A DNA stretch of 64,000 bases from Paracoccus contaminans. Its GTDB lineage: Bacteria; Pseudomonadota; Alphaproteobacteria; Rhodobacterales; Rhodobacteraceae. The stretch covers positions 1,976,001 through 2,040,000 of the forward strand of contig NZ_CP020612.1 in NCBI RefSeq assembly GCF_002105555.1, given 5' to 3'. A model generated the notes under the pieces. That model was not told where the DNA came from, did not search any database, and saw nothing but the letters and a program-made list of their open reading frames with translations. Made by a program: the position numbers and the translations under genes. Within the stretch, counting starts at the first letter, position 1. Every line of letters begins with the position of its first letter. Of the stretch, positions 1 through 7,976 are shown one piece after another.

Positions 1-113
1 ATCAGCGCATTGGAATGGCCCTGCCGCAGGTCGTGGACCGCCTGGTGATAGATCAGCGCCAGGCTTGATCCGGCGGCGGCGGCCATGGTCCTGTTGCGGG
101 GCTGCGCGAACAT
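1..113 (-). CDS. KpsM-like polysaccharide export ABC permease, N-terminal fragment
   Basis: Only the first 37 codons lie in the window; the gene runs off the left edge. The start is ATG at 111-113, preceded by a weak AGGA about 8 nt upstream. The peptide reads MFAQPRNRTMAAAAGSSLAL followed by IYHQAVHDLRQGHSNAL, which matches my memory of the N-terminus of Rhodobacteraceae ABC-2 type permeases that export polysaccharide or polyol phosphate (KpsM family). It is divergent from cysQ-kdsB, and KdsB makes the CMP-KDO used for capsule linkers and LPS, so a capsule-export role fits. An internal ATG at 84-86 is in frame. Identification from so few residues is tentative. Confidence 0.5.
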   Translation of the reverse strand, partial: MFAQPRNRTMAAAAGSSLALIYHQAVHDLRQGHSNAL

Positions 114-287
114 CTGTCTGTTCCTGGGCTGTCCAAGGGGCGGCGGCCGGGGCCGGGCGGATATCGGCGCGGCGGCGGAGCAGGGCGGCCCCGCTTGCCC
201 ATCAGGGCGCCGCATATCATAAGGGTTTCGGACGATGTTTCAATCGCGCGCGGGGCCTGCAGCGCGCGCAGCACAGGGGTTTATTGC

Positions 288-1088
288 ATGCAATTCGACC
301 AACTCGTCCCGCTGATGCGCCGCCTTGCGCTGGCGGCGGGCGCCCGCATCATGGAGATCTACGAGCGCCCCGAGATCGCCGTGCGCGCCAAGTCCGACGC
401 ATCCCCCGTGACCGAGGCGGACGAGGCGGCCGATGCCCTGATCGCGGCCGGCCTGCGCGCGGCCTTCCCCGACATGCCGCTGGTGACCGAGGAACAGGCC
501 GGCACGCATGAACAGCGCCTGTCCACCTTCCTGATCGTCGATCCCCTGGATGGCACCAAGGAATTCGTCCAGCGCCGCGGCGATTTCACCGTCAACATCG
601 CCTATGTCGAAAACGGGGTGCCGCTGCGCGGGGTCGTCTATGCGCCCGCGCGGGGGCGGCTGTTCTATACGACACCCGATGGCCGCTCGGTCGAGGAGGA
701 AGGCCCCTTCGGCGAGACGGCGGGCACGCTGCGCCCCATCGGCGTCAATCCTGCCCCCGACAACCGGGCGCTGATGGTCGTGGCGTCCAAGTCGCACCGC
801 GACCAGGCGACCGACGACTATATCGCCCGCTACGGGGTGCGCGACATGACATCGGCGGGATCCTCGCTCAAGTTCTGTCTTGTCGCCACGGGCGAGGCCG
901 ATCTTTACCCCCGCCTCGGGCGGACGATGGAATGGGATACCGCCGCGGGGGATGCGGTGCTGCGCGGCGCAGGGGGCGAGGTGGTGCGCCTGGATGACCA
1001 TGCCCCGCTGACCTACGGCAAGCCGGGGTTTGAAAACCCGTTCTTCATCGCCCATGCGCCGGGCGTTCTGCTGCAACCGCGGGGCTGA
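288..1088 (+). CDS. cysQ: 3'(2'),5'-bisphosphate nucleotidase CysQ
   Basis: 266 residues of the inositol-monophosphatase superfamily. It hydrolyses 3'-phosphoadenosine 5'-phosphate (PAP), the by-product of PAPS-dependent sulfotransferases and PAPS reductase, to AMP and phosphate. Visible metal-binding motifs are VTEAD (41-45), EE (68-69), the signature DPLDGT (85-90) and EWDTAAGD (215-222). The start at 288 gives the usual family N-terminus (MQFDQLVPLMRR); the reading frame is open upstream to 195 but the extra sequence looks non-coding. It is 4 bp upstream of kdsB. A sulfotransferase lies 7 kb downstream in the same orientation, so here CysQ may serve polysaccharide sulfation as well as sulfate assimilation. 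Confidence 0.93.
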   Translation: MQFDQLVPLMRRLALAAGARIMEIYERPEIAVRAKSDASPVTEADEAADALIAAGLRAAFPDMPLVTEEQAGTHEQRLSTFLIVDPLDGTKEFVQRRGDFTVNIAYVENGVPLRGVVYAPARGRLFYTTPDGRSVEEEGPFGETAGTLRPIGVNPAPDNRALMVVASKSHRDQATDDYIARYGVRDMTSAGSSLKFCLVATGEADLYPRLGRTMEWDTAAGDAVLRGAGGEVVRLDDHAPLTYGKPGFENPFFIAHAPGVLLQPRG

Positions 1089-1092
1089 GCGG

Positions 1093-1893
1093 ATGGCGGT
1101 GGTCATCGTCATTCCCGCCCGCCACGCCTCGACCCGCTATCCGGGCAAGCCGCTGGTGGAACTGCGCGGGGCGGGCGGGCAGGCGCGCAGCCTGATCCGG
1201 CGCAGCTGGGACGCGGCGCGGCAGGTGCAGGGCGCCGGCCGCGTCATCGTGGCGACGGATGATGCGCGCATCGCCGACCATGCCGCCGCCTTCGGCGCCG
1301 AGGTGACGATGACCTCGGCCGATTGCCGCAACGGCACCGAGCGCTGCGCCGAGGTGCTGGCCGGCCTGCCCGAGCGGCCCGAGATGATCGTCAACCTGCA
1401 GGGCGACGCGCCGCTGACGCCGCCCTGGTTCATCGAGGATCTGATCGCCGGCCTGCGCGCCGCCCCAGATGCCGACGCGGCGACGCCGGTGCTGAACTGC
1501 ACGGGCGCGATGCGCGCCGACCTGCTGGCCGACCGTGCCGCCGGCCAGGTCGGCGGCACGACCGCCGTGTTCGGCGCGGGCGGGCAGGCGCTGTATTTCT
1601 CGAAAGAGGTGATCCCCTTCGTCCCGGGCGATGTCGCGCCCGATGCGCCCAGCCCGGTCTTTCATCACGTCGGGGTCTATGCCTATCGGCCCGAGGCGCT
1701 CGAGGCCTATGCCGGCTGGCCCGAAGGGGCGCTCGAACGGCTCGAGGGGCTCGAGCAGCTGCGCTTTCTCGAAAACGGCCGCCGGATGCTGTGCGTCCGG
1801 GTCGAGGCGCGGGGCCGCGCCTTCTGGGAACTGAACAACCCCTCGGACGTGCCGCGCATCGAGGCGATGATGGCCGCCATGGGGATGGGCTGA
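1093..1893 (+). CDS. kdsB: 3-deoxy-manno-octulosonate cytidylyltransferase
   Basis: 266 residues. Transfers CMP from CTP to KDO, giving CMP-KDO for lipid A-core or for the KDO linker of group 2 capsules. The N-terminus VIVIPARHASTRYPGKPL is the nucleotide-binding signature of the family; VIVATDD (52-58) and NLQGDAPL (about 101-108) are the conserved nucleotide/metal loops, and the C-terminal ELNNPSDV segment is also typical. The ATG at 1093 is four bases after the cysQ stop, so the two are probably co-transcribed. Its neighbourhood of export permease, sugar-nucleotide genes and glycosyltransferases favours a surface-polysaccharide role (KpsU-like), but a general LPS role is equally possible. 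Confidence 0.92.
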   Translation: MAVVIVIPARHASTRYPGKPLVELRGAGGQARSLIRRSWDAARQVQGAGRVIVATDDARIADHAAAFGAEVTMTSADCRNGTERCAEVLAGLPERPEMIVNLQGDAPLTPPWFIEDLIAGLRAAPDADAATPVLNCTGAMRADLLADRAAGQVGGTTAVFGAGGQALYFSKEVIPFVPGDVAPDAPSPVFHHVGVYAYRPEALEAYAGWPEGALERLEGLEQLRFLENGRRMLCVRVEARGRAFWELNNPSDVPRIEAMMAAMGMG

Positions 1894-2032
1894 AGACCGC
1901 CGCCGCGGCTATGTCGGTGGAACTTTGTGCATCCGACGCGGTTATGGGGCGATCGTCCCTGGGGCCGGCTTGCCGTGCAGCCTCGCCGGGTGATACCTGC
2001 CTGTAACTTATCCTTAGTGTGGAGTTTTCTGG

Positions 2033-2923
2033 ATGCGGCCCAAGGTGACCAAGGCGATCTTTCCGGTAGCGGGGCTGGGGACCAGGTTTCTGCCCGCCAC
2101 CAAGTCGATCCCGAAAGAGATCATGACGCTGGTTGACCGCCCGCTGATCCAGTATGCGATCGACGAGGCCCGCGCCGCCGGCATCAAGGAGTTCATCTTC
2201 GTCACCTCGCGCGGCAAGGGCGCGCTCGAGGATTACTTCGATCACGCGCATGAGCTGGAAAACACCCTGCGCAAGTCCGGCAAGGACGACCTGCTGGAAC
2301 TGCTGCGCCACACCAACATGGAATCGGGCGCGATCGCCTATATCCGCCAGCACAAGGCCATGGGCCTGGGCCATGCCGTGTGGTGCGCGCGCCGCCTGAT
2401 CGGGGACGAGCCCTTCGCCGTCGTGCTGACGGACGACGTGATCGCCGGCGAGCCGCCCTGCCTGCAGCAGATGATCGAGGCGCATGAGGAAGTGGGCGGC
2501 AGCATGGTCGCCACCATGGAAGTGCCGGTGGAAAAGACCAGATCCTATGGCGTGCTCGACATCGCCGAGGACATGGGCGCCATCGTCCGCGCCAAGGGCA
2601 TGGTCGAAAAGCCCAAGGAAAACCCGCCCTCGAACCTGGCGGTGATCGGCCGCTATATCCTTGCGCCGACGGTGATGGAAAACCTCAACAAGCTCAAGCA
2701 GGGCGCGGGCGGGGAAATCCAGCTGACCGACGCCATCGCCGACGAGATCGAGGAAGGCCGCCCCGTCTATGGGCTGCGCTTCCGGGGGCAGCGCTTTGAC
2801 TGCGGGTCCAAGGCCGGCTTCCTGCAGGCGACCGTGGCATTCGGGCTGGCCCGCGACGACCTGAAGGCCGAGTTCGCCGAATATCTGGGCGAAGTCGTCG
2901 GGATGCTGAAGGCGGCCGAGTGA
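2033..2923 (+). CDS. galU: UTP--glucose-1-phosphate uridylyltransferase
   Basis: 296 residues, normal for GalU. Makes UDP-glucose from UTP and glucose-1-phosphate in the cytoplasm. The N-terminus KAIFPVAGLGTRFLPATKSI is the nucleotidyltransferase signature; IPKEIMTLVDRPLIQYAIDE follows, VVLTDDVI (about 134-141) is the metal-binding region, and VEKPKENPPSN (about 196-206) is conserved. A GGAG lies about 9 nt before the ATG. It begins 139 bp after kdsB, enough for its own promoter, and its stop overlaps or abuts the galE start, so galU and galE form an operon supplying UDP-glucose and UDP-galactose to the glycosyltransferases downstream. Confidence 0.95.
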   Translation: MRPKVTKAIFPVAGLGTRFLPATKSIPKEIMTLVDRPLIQYAIDEARAAGIKEFIFVTSRGKGALEDYFDHAHELENTLRKSGKDDLLELLRHTNMESGAIAYIRQHKAMGLGHAVWCARRLIGDEPFAVVLTDDVIAGEPPCLQQMIEAHEEVGGSMVATMEVPVEKTRSYGVLDIAEDMGAIVRAKGMVEKPKENPPSNLAVIGRYILAPTVMENLNKLKQGAGGEIQLTDAIADEIEEGRPVYGLRFRGQRFDCGSKAGFLQATVAFGLARDDLKAEFAEYLGEVVGMLKAAE

Positions 2924-2925
2924 CC

Positions 2926-3927
2926 ATGCCCGCCAAGGTTCTTGTCACCGGAGGCGCCGGCTATATCGGATCGCATGCTTGCAAGGCGCTTGCCGCCGCA
3001 GGCTATGTGCCCGTGACCTATGACAACTTTGTCACCGGCTGGCGCGAGGCGGTCAAGTTCGGCCCCTGCGAGGAGGGCGATCTGCTGGACCGGGCCCGGC
3101 TCGACCAGGTCATCGCGGCCCACAAGCCCGTCGCCGTCATGCATTTCGGTGCCCTGAGCCAGGTGGGCGAGGCGATGCGCGCGCCGGGCAAGTACTGGCG
3201 CGGCAATGTCTGCGCCTCGCTCAATCTCATCGAGGCGACGGTGGATGCGGGTATCCGCGACTTCGTGTTCAGCTCGACCTGCGCGACCTATGGCGATCAC
3301 GACGGCGTGGTTCTGGACGAGACGACGCCCCAGCAGCCGCTGAACGCCTATGGCGCCTCGAAGCGTGCGATCGAGGACATGCTGTCGGATTTCGGCAGCG
3401 CCAGCGGCCTGCGTTCGGTCATCTTCCGCTATTTCAATGTCGCGGGCGCCGACCCGGATGGCGAGGTGGGCGAATTCCACCAGCCCGAAACGCATCTGAT
3501 CCCGCTGATCCTGGATGCGGTCGACGGCAAGCGCCCCGCCCTGACGATCCACGGCACCGATTATCCGACCCCGGACGGCACCTGCATCCGCGACTATGTC
3601 CATGTCATGGATCTGGTGGATGCGCATGTTCTGGGGCTGAACTGGCTGCGCGCGGGCACAGGTCTGGCGAATGGCGGGACCGAGGTGTTCTGCCTTGGCA
3701 CCGGCAACGGGTTTTCCGTGCGCGAGGTGCTGGATCATTCCGGCGTCGTCACCAATCGCCCCGTTCCGACCGAGGAAGGGCCGCGCCGGGGGGGCGATGC
3801 CATCAAGCTGGTGTCGGGCAGCGAAAAGGCGGGCCGTGTGCTGGGCTGGCGGCCCGAGCGTTCGACCCTGCCGCAGATGATCGCGGATGCCTGGCGCTGG
3901 CACCAGACCGGCCACTACGCCTCGTGA
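2926..3927 (+). CDS. galE: UDP-glucose 4-epimerase
   Basis: 333 residues of the extended short-chain dehydrogenase family. Interconverts UDP-glucose and UDP-galactose with tightly bound NAD. The dinucleotide fold GGAGYIGSH is at the N-terminus; SSTCATYG contains the catalytic Ser/Thr and YGASK the Tyr-x-x-x-Lys pair; FRYFNVAGAD is the GalE-type substrate loop. The frame allows GTG at 2920, overlapping the galU stop as GTGA, or ATG at 2926. I chose ATG because MPAKVLVTGGAGYIG is the usual beginning. Either way it is translationally coupled to galU. Confidence 0.94.
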   Translation: MPAKVLVTGGAGYIGSHACKALAAAGYVPVTYDNFVTGWREAVKFGPCEEGDLLDRARLDQVIAAHKPVAVMHFGALSQVGEAMRAPGKYWRGNVCASLNLIEATVDAGIRDFVFSSTCATYGDHDGVVLDETTPQQPLNAYGASKRAIEDMLSDFGSASGLRSVIFRYFNVAGADPDGEVGEFHQPETHLIPLILDAVDGKRPALTIHGTDYPTPDGTCIRDYVHVMDLVDAHVLGLNWLRAGTGLANGGTEVFCLGTGNGFSVREVLDHSGVVTNRPVPTEEGPRRGGDAIKLVSGSEKAGRVLGWRPERSTLPQMIADAWRWHQTGHYAS

Positions 3928-3945
3928 CATGACGGCGGCGCGGGG

Positions 3946-5004
3946 GTGACGCTGGCGGGGGCCGAGGGCATCGGCCTTGCCGCGCGTCTGCGGGTGGCGG
4001 CCCGGCTGCGCTGGAAACGGCGGCGCATCCTGTGGCGCGCCTTCCGCAGCCGCCGCCAGCTGGATGCCGTCATTGATCGCACCGGGGCGATGGGGCGGGG
4101 CGATGCGGCGGTGTTCGCCGTCATGCGCAACGAATCCGCCCGCCTGCCGCACTGGCTGGACCATCACCGCAGGCTGGGCATCCGCCATTTCCTGATCGTG
4201 GACAATGCCAGCGACGACGGCAGCACCCAATGGCTGGCGCGCCAGCCGGACGTGTCGCTGTGGACCACCAGCGCCGGTTACCGGCAGTCGCGGTTCGGAC
4301 GCGACTGGGCCAACTGGCTGCTGATGCGATACGGCGCGGGGCGCTGGTGCCTGACGCTCGACGCGGACGAGCTGTTTGTCTTTCCCCATTGCGACCGCTT
4401 GCCGCTGTCGGCCCTGACGGCCGAACTTGATCGACGGGGCATTGACGCGCTGGGCGCGCTGATGGTCGAGCTGTTCCCCTGCGGCCCGCTTGCCCCCGAC
4501 CCGCCGCCCGGCGATGCCGAGGCGCTGGCGCGGCTGTGCTGGTTCGACCCTGCCGGCTATCGGCTGCGCATCCAGCAGCCGATGCGCAACCGCTGGGTGC
4601 AGGGCGGGGTGCGCGACCGGGCCTTTTTCGCGGCCCGGCCGGGGCGCGCGCCGACGCTGAACAAGCTGCCGCTGGTGCGCTGGCGCCGGGGCTATGCCTA
4701 TGTGAACTCGACCCACTCCCTGCTGCCCGCCCGGCTGAACGACAGCTGGGACGGGCCGGGCGATCCGCGCCTGTCGGGCGGCCTTCTGCATACCAAGCTG
4801 CTGCCCGACATCGTGGCCAGGTCACGCCAGGAACGCGCCCGCCGCCAGCATTTCAACGACCCGGCCGCCTTTGACGGCTATTACGATGCGCTGATCGCCA
4901 ATCCCGACCTGTGGGCCGAAGGGGCGGCCCGGCTGGACGGCTGGGAAACGCTGGTGGCCGCCGGCCTGATGGCGACGGGCGGCTGGACAGGGCGGGACGG
5001 CTGA
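3946..5004 (+). CDS. glycosyltransferase family 2 protein (first of two tandem paralogues)
   Basis: 352 residues, GTG start (the only start after the in-frame galE stop codon; 18 bp gap). FAVMRNESARLPHWLDHHRRLG and HFLIVDNASDDGS (81-93) form the nucleotide-sugar binding half of a GT-A fold as in PF13704-type transferases; DADEL (139-143) supplies the DxD metal site. The basic N-terminus (residues 14-40, many Arg and Lys) has no obvious signal peptide, so it probably acts at the cytoplasmic face. It shares long stretches with the next gene (HFLIVDNAS-DGS, QPDVSLW, RFG-DW, WCLT-D-DE, LNK-PLVRW), so the two arose by duplication. Donor and acceptor cannot be deduced; it follows galU-galE, which provide UDP-glucose and UDP-galactose. 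Confidence 0.82.
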   Translation: MTLAGAEGIGLAARLRVAARLRWKRRRILWRAFRSRRQLDAVIDRTGAMGRGDAAVFAVMRNESARLPHWLDHHRRLGIRHFLIVDNASDDGSTQWLARQPDVSLWTTSAGYRQSRFGRDWANWLLMRYGAGRWCLTLDADELFVFPHCDRLPLSALTAELDRRGIDALGALMVELFPCGPLAPDPPPGDAEALARLCWFDPAGYRLRIQQPMRNRWVQGGVRDRAFFAARPGRAPTLNKLPLVRWRRGYAYVNSTHSLLPARLNDSWDGPGDPRLSGGLLHTKLLPDIVARSRQERARRQHFNDPAAFDGYYDALIANPDLWAEGAARLDGWETLVAAGLMATGGWTGRDG

Positions 5005-5118
5005 ACACCGGGGGCGGCGGGTCCTTGCCGCCCGCGGCGCCCTGTGCCGCCGCGGCGTTGACTTGGCCGGCATTCGCCGCCAAGACACCAGGCGATTTCA
5101 GGCACAATCCTATCTGCG

Positions 5119-6153
5119 GTGAATGACGTGGGCGGTTTCCTGCAGCATGCCTTGGCAACTGTGCGGCTGCGGGCGCTGCGGCAATACTACATCGCGCGGG
5201 CGATCCGCCGCGGCCGCCGCCTGACCCCGCTGAACGACCGCACGGGGGCCATCGGGCCGAACGCGATCCTCGGCTTCATGACACTGCGGAACGAACGGGT
5301 CCGGCTGCCCTATTTCCTCGATTATTACCGTGATCTGGGGATCGACCATTTCCTGATTGTGGACAATGCCAGCACCGATGGCAGCCGTGAATATCTTCTG
5401 GCCCAGCCTGACGTGTCGCTGTGGTCCACCGATGCCAGCTACAAGGCCGCGCGCTTCGGGATGGACTGGATCAACCATCTGCTGCGCCGCCATGGCAGCG
5501 GCCATTGGTGCCTGACCGTCGATCCCGACGAGTTCCTGGTCTATCCGCATGTCCAGGCCCGTCCGCTGCGGGCGCTGACGGACTGGCTGGAATCCTCGGG
5601 GCATCGGTCGATGTCGGCGATGCTGCTGGACATGTATCCGCGCGGTTCGATGAACGCCGTGCCCTATGTCGAGGGCCGGAACCCGTTCGAGATCGCCTGC
5701 TGGTTCGACCCGGCCAATTACGCGATCCGCAAGAACCACCGCTTCGGCAACCTGTGGATTCAGGGGGGGCCGCGGGCGCGGATGTTCTTTGCCGACGATC
5801 CGGGGGCCGCGCCCGCGCTGAACAAGATACCGCTGGTGCGCTGGCAGCGGCGCTATGCCTATGCCAGTTCCACCCACATGCTGCTGCCCCGATCATTGAA
5901 CGTCGTCTATGACGAGGACGGCGGAGAGATGGCCTCGGGCGTGCTGCTGCATGCCAAGTTCCTGTCCACCTTCGCGGCCAAGTCGGCCGAAGAGCTGCAG
6001 CGCCGCCAGCACTATGCAGGCAGCCTGGAATACCGCGCCTATCACCGCGGGCTTCAGGATGCGGTGGATTTCTGGTGCCCGCAGTCCCGCCGCTATACCG
6101 GCTGGCGCCAGCTGGAAAGGCTGGGGCTCATCTCGCGCGGGAACTGGGCATGA
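5119..6153 (+). CDS. glycosyltransferase family 2 protein (second tandem paralogue)
   Basis: 344 residues, GTG start at 5119 (a second GTG at 5128 is possible). Same architecture as the preceding gene: FMTLRNERVRLPYFLDYYRDLG, HFLIVDNASTDGS (77-89) and the metal site VDPDEF (134-139), then a C-terminal half with LNKIPLVRW and a YTGW-QLERLGL ending. The stop overlaps the next start as ATGA, implying translational coupling with the GT14-like gene. It is separated from its paralogue by 114 bp. Probably adds successive sugars to the same surface glycan; the specificity is unknown. Confidence 0.82.
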   Translation: MNDVGGFLQHALATVRLRALRQYYIARAIRRGRRLTPLNDRTGAIGPNAILGFMTLRNERVRLPYFLDYYRDLGIDHFLIVDNASTDGSREYLLAQPDVSLWSTDASYKAARFGMDWINHLLRRHGSGHWCLTVDPDEFLVYPHVQARPLRALTDWLESSGHRSMSAMLLDMYPRGSMNAVPYVEGRNPFEIACWFDPANYAIRKNHRFGNLWIQGGPRARMFFADDPGAAPALNKIPLVRWQRRYAYASSTHMLLPRSLNVVYDEDGGEMASGVLLHAKFLSTFAAKSAEELQRRQHYAGSLEYRAYHRGLQDAVDFWCPQSRRYTGWRQLERLGLISRGNWA

Positions 6154-7916
6154 CAGGCGAGGGCGCGTCCGGCCCGCCCCCCGCGGTCCCCTGCGGGGAT
6201 GGCGCGGACGCGGTGCGGCTGGGCGTGGTGATGCTGTGCCATGACAACCTGCCGCTGGCCGCGCGGATGGCCCGCATCTGGGCCGAGGGCGGGGCCTGCG
6301 TGGCAATGCACATCGACGCCAAGACCCCGGCCGACGATGTCGCGCGGCTGCGCGCGGCGCTGTCGGGTCTGGACGTGACCCATGCGCCGCGGCGGTCCTG
6401 CGCCTGGGGCACCTTCAGCCTGGTGGCGGCCACGCAGGACGCGGCCGCCGCGCTGCTGCGCGCGCATCCGGGCCTGACCCATGTGCTGCTGGTATCGGGC
6501 GCCTGCCTGCCGCTGCGCCCGCCGGCCGAGCTGCGGATGTTCCTTGCCCGCCACCCGCAGGCCGATTTCATCGAAAGCGTCAACGTCCATGACGTGGGCT
6601 GGACCATCGGCGGGCTGAACGAGGAACGCTTCACCCTGCATTTCCCCATCTCGTTCCGGCGCAATCGCAAGCTGTTCGACCGGCTGGTCCGGGTGCAGCG
6701 GCGGCTGGGGGTGCGCCGCAGGCTGCCGGCGGATCTGGCGCCCCATATCGGGTCGCAATGGTGGTGCCTGACGGCCGCGACCCTGCGTGCCATCTTGGAC
6801 GATCCGCGCCGGCCCGAGATGGAGCGTTACTTCCGCCGCGTCTGGATCCCGGATGAAAGCTATTTCCAGACGCTGGCCCGCCGCCATTCAAGCCGGATCG
6901 AAAGCCGCTCGCTGACGCTGGCCAAGTTCGACAGCCAGGGCAAGCCCCATGTGTTCTATGACGACCACCTGGCGATGCTGGCGGGCTCGCGCATCTTCGT
7001 GGCGCGCAAGATCTGGCCGGGGGCGCGTGCGCTGTATGCGGCCTTTCCCCGCGCCAGCCGCGCCGACGCGATGGCCGATCCTGATCCCGAACCGCTGGGC
7101 AAGCTGCTGGATGCGGCGGCCCGGCGGCGCCAGTCGGGTCGGCCGGGGCTGTATATGCAGAGCCGCTTTCCCCGCAAGGATGCTGAAAACGGCAAGACGG
7201 CGCGGCCCTATGCAGTCATCCATGGCCTTTCGGACCTGTTCATGGACCTTCCCGCATGGCTGTCAGGGGCGACGGGACAGGAAGTGCACGGTCATCTGCT
7301 GGCCCCGGACGAGGTGCAGTTCGCCGGCGGCGCGCCGGTCGGGCCGGGGGCGCTGCCCGCCAGCCCGGGGCTGCGCGATCTCGACCCGCAGACCTTCATC
7401 GCCTCGCTGATCCGCTCGTCCTCCGGCGTGCCGGGATTCATGCTGTCGCCGCGCGACGGCCAGCAGCTCAACTGGTTCTTTGCGACCGATCCCAATGCGG
7501 CGCTGTTCGTCGTCACCGGCGCCTGGATCGTGCCGCTGCTGCATGCGGACATGCCTTTTGACGACGTGCGCCGCATCGCCGCGCGGATGCAGCGGGCCGA
7601 GATCGCCTTCATGGACATCCTCGATTCCGTCTGGGCCAAGGCGCAGGTGCGGCGCTGGACGCTGGCGCAGGCGCTCGCCGCGCCCGAGCAGCCGCTTGGC
7701 GCCCTGTGCCAGGCTCTGGGCGCCGCCAGGAATGGCCCCCCGCCGGCCCTGCCGGCGCTGCGCGATGTGCAAGGGATGACGGATCTGCTGGCACGGCTGC
7801 GCAATGCGGGCCTTCAGCCGCGCGGCATGGGCGATTCGCGCCGCCTGCACCGTCTGACCGCGCCGGCCGGCGGGGCGGGGGCCGCCTCGGGCACCGGGCG
7901 GGCGTCTTTCGGTTGA
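6150..7916 (+). CDS. Core-2/I-branching (GT14-like) glycosyltransferase with a C-terminal extra domain
   Basis: 588 residues; the ATG at 6150 overlaps the upstream stop (ATGA). Residues about 20-260 resemble bacterial beta-1,6-N-acetylglucosaminyltransferase-type GT14 proteins: VVMLCHDNLPLAARMARIW, VAMHIDAKTP, THVLLVSGACLPLRPPAEL and GSQWWCLTAATLRAIL, with IPDESYFQTL holding the expected catalytic acid. About 300 further residues follow, including QSRFPRKDAENG and SPRDGQQLNWFFATDPNAAL, which I recall as a domain of unknown function (DUF5927 type) restricted to Rhodobacterales. The linkage it makes is inferred from family only. It ends 60 bp before the sulfotransferase and is likely in the same operon. 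Confidence 0.8.
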   Translation: MTGEGASGPPPAVPCGDGADAVRLGVVMLCHDNLPLAARMARIWAEGGACVAMHIDAKTPADDVARLRAALSGLDVTHAPRRSCAWGTFSLVAATQDAAAALLRAHPGLTHVLLVSGACLPLRPPAELRMFLARHPQADFIESVNVHDVGWTIGGLNEERFTLHFPISFRRNRKLFDRLVRVQRRLGVRRRLPADLAPHIGSQWWCLTAATLRAILDDPRRPEMERYFRRVWIPDESYFQTLARRHSSRIESRSLTLAKFDSQGKPHVFYDDHLAMLAGSRIFVARKIWPGARALYAAFPRASRADAMADPDPEPLGKLLDAAARRRQSGRPGLYMQSRFPRKDAENGKTARPYAVIHGLSDLFMDLPAWLSGATGQEVHGHLLAPDEVQFAGGAPVGPGALPASPGLRDLDPQTFIASLIRSSSGVPGFMLSPRDGQQLNWFFATDPNAALFVVTGAWIVPLLHADMPFDDVRRIAARMQRAEIAFMDILDSVWAKAQVRRWTLAQALAAPEQPLGALCQALGAARNGPPPALPALRDVQGMTDLLARLRNAGLQPRGMGDSRRLHRLTAPAGGAGAASGTGRASFG

Positions 7917-7976
7917 CCTTGGCCGCGGCGCGGTGGACCCTGCCGGCCGCCTGCATCCACCCAGCGAGAAGAGCGC

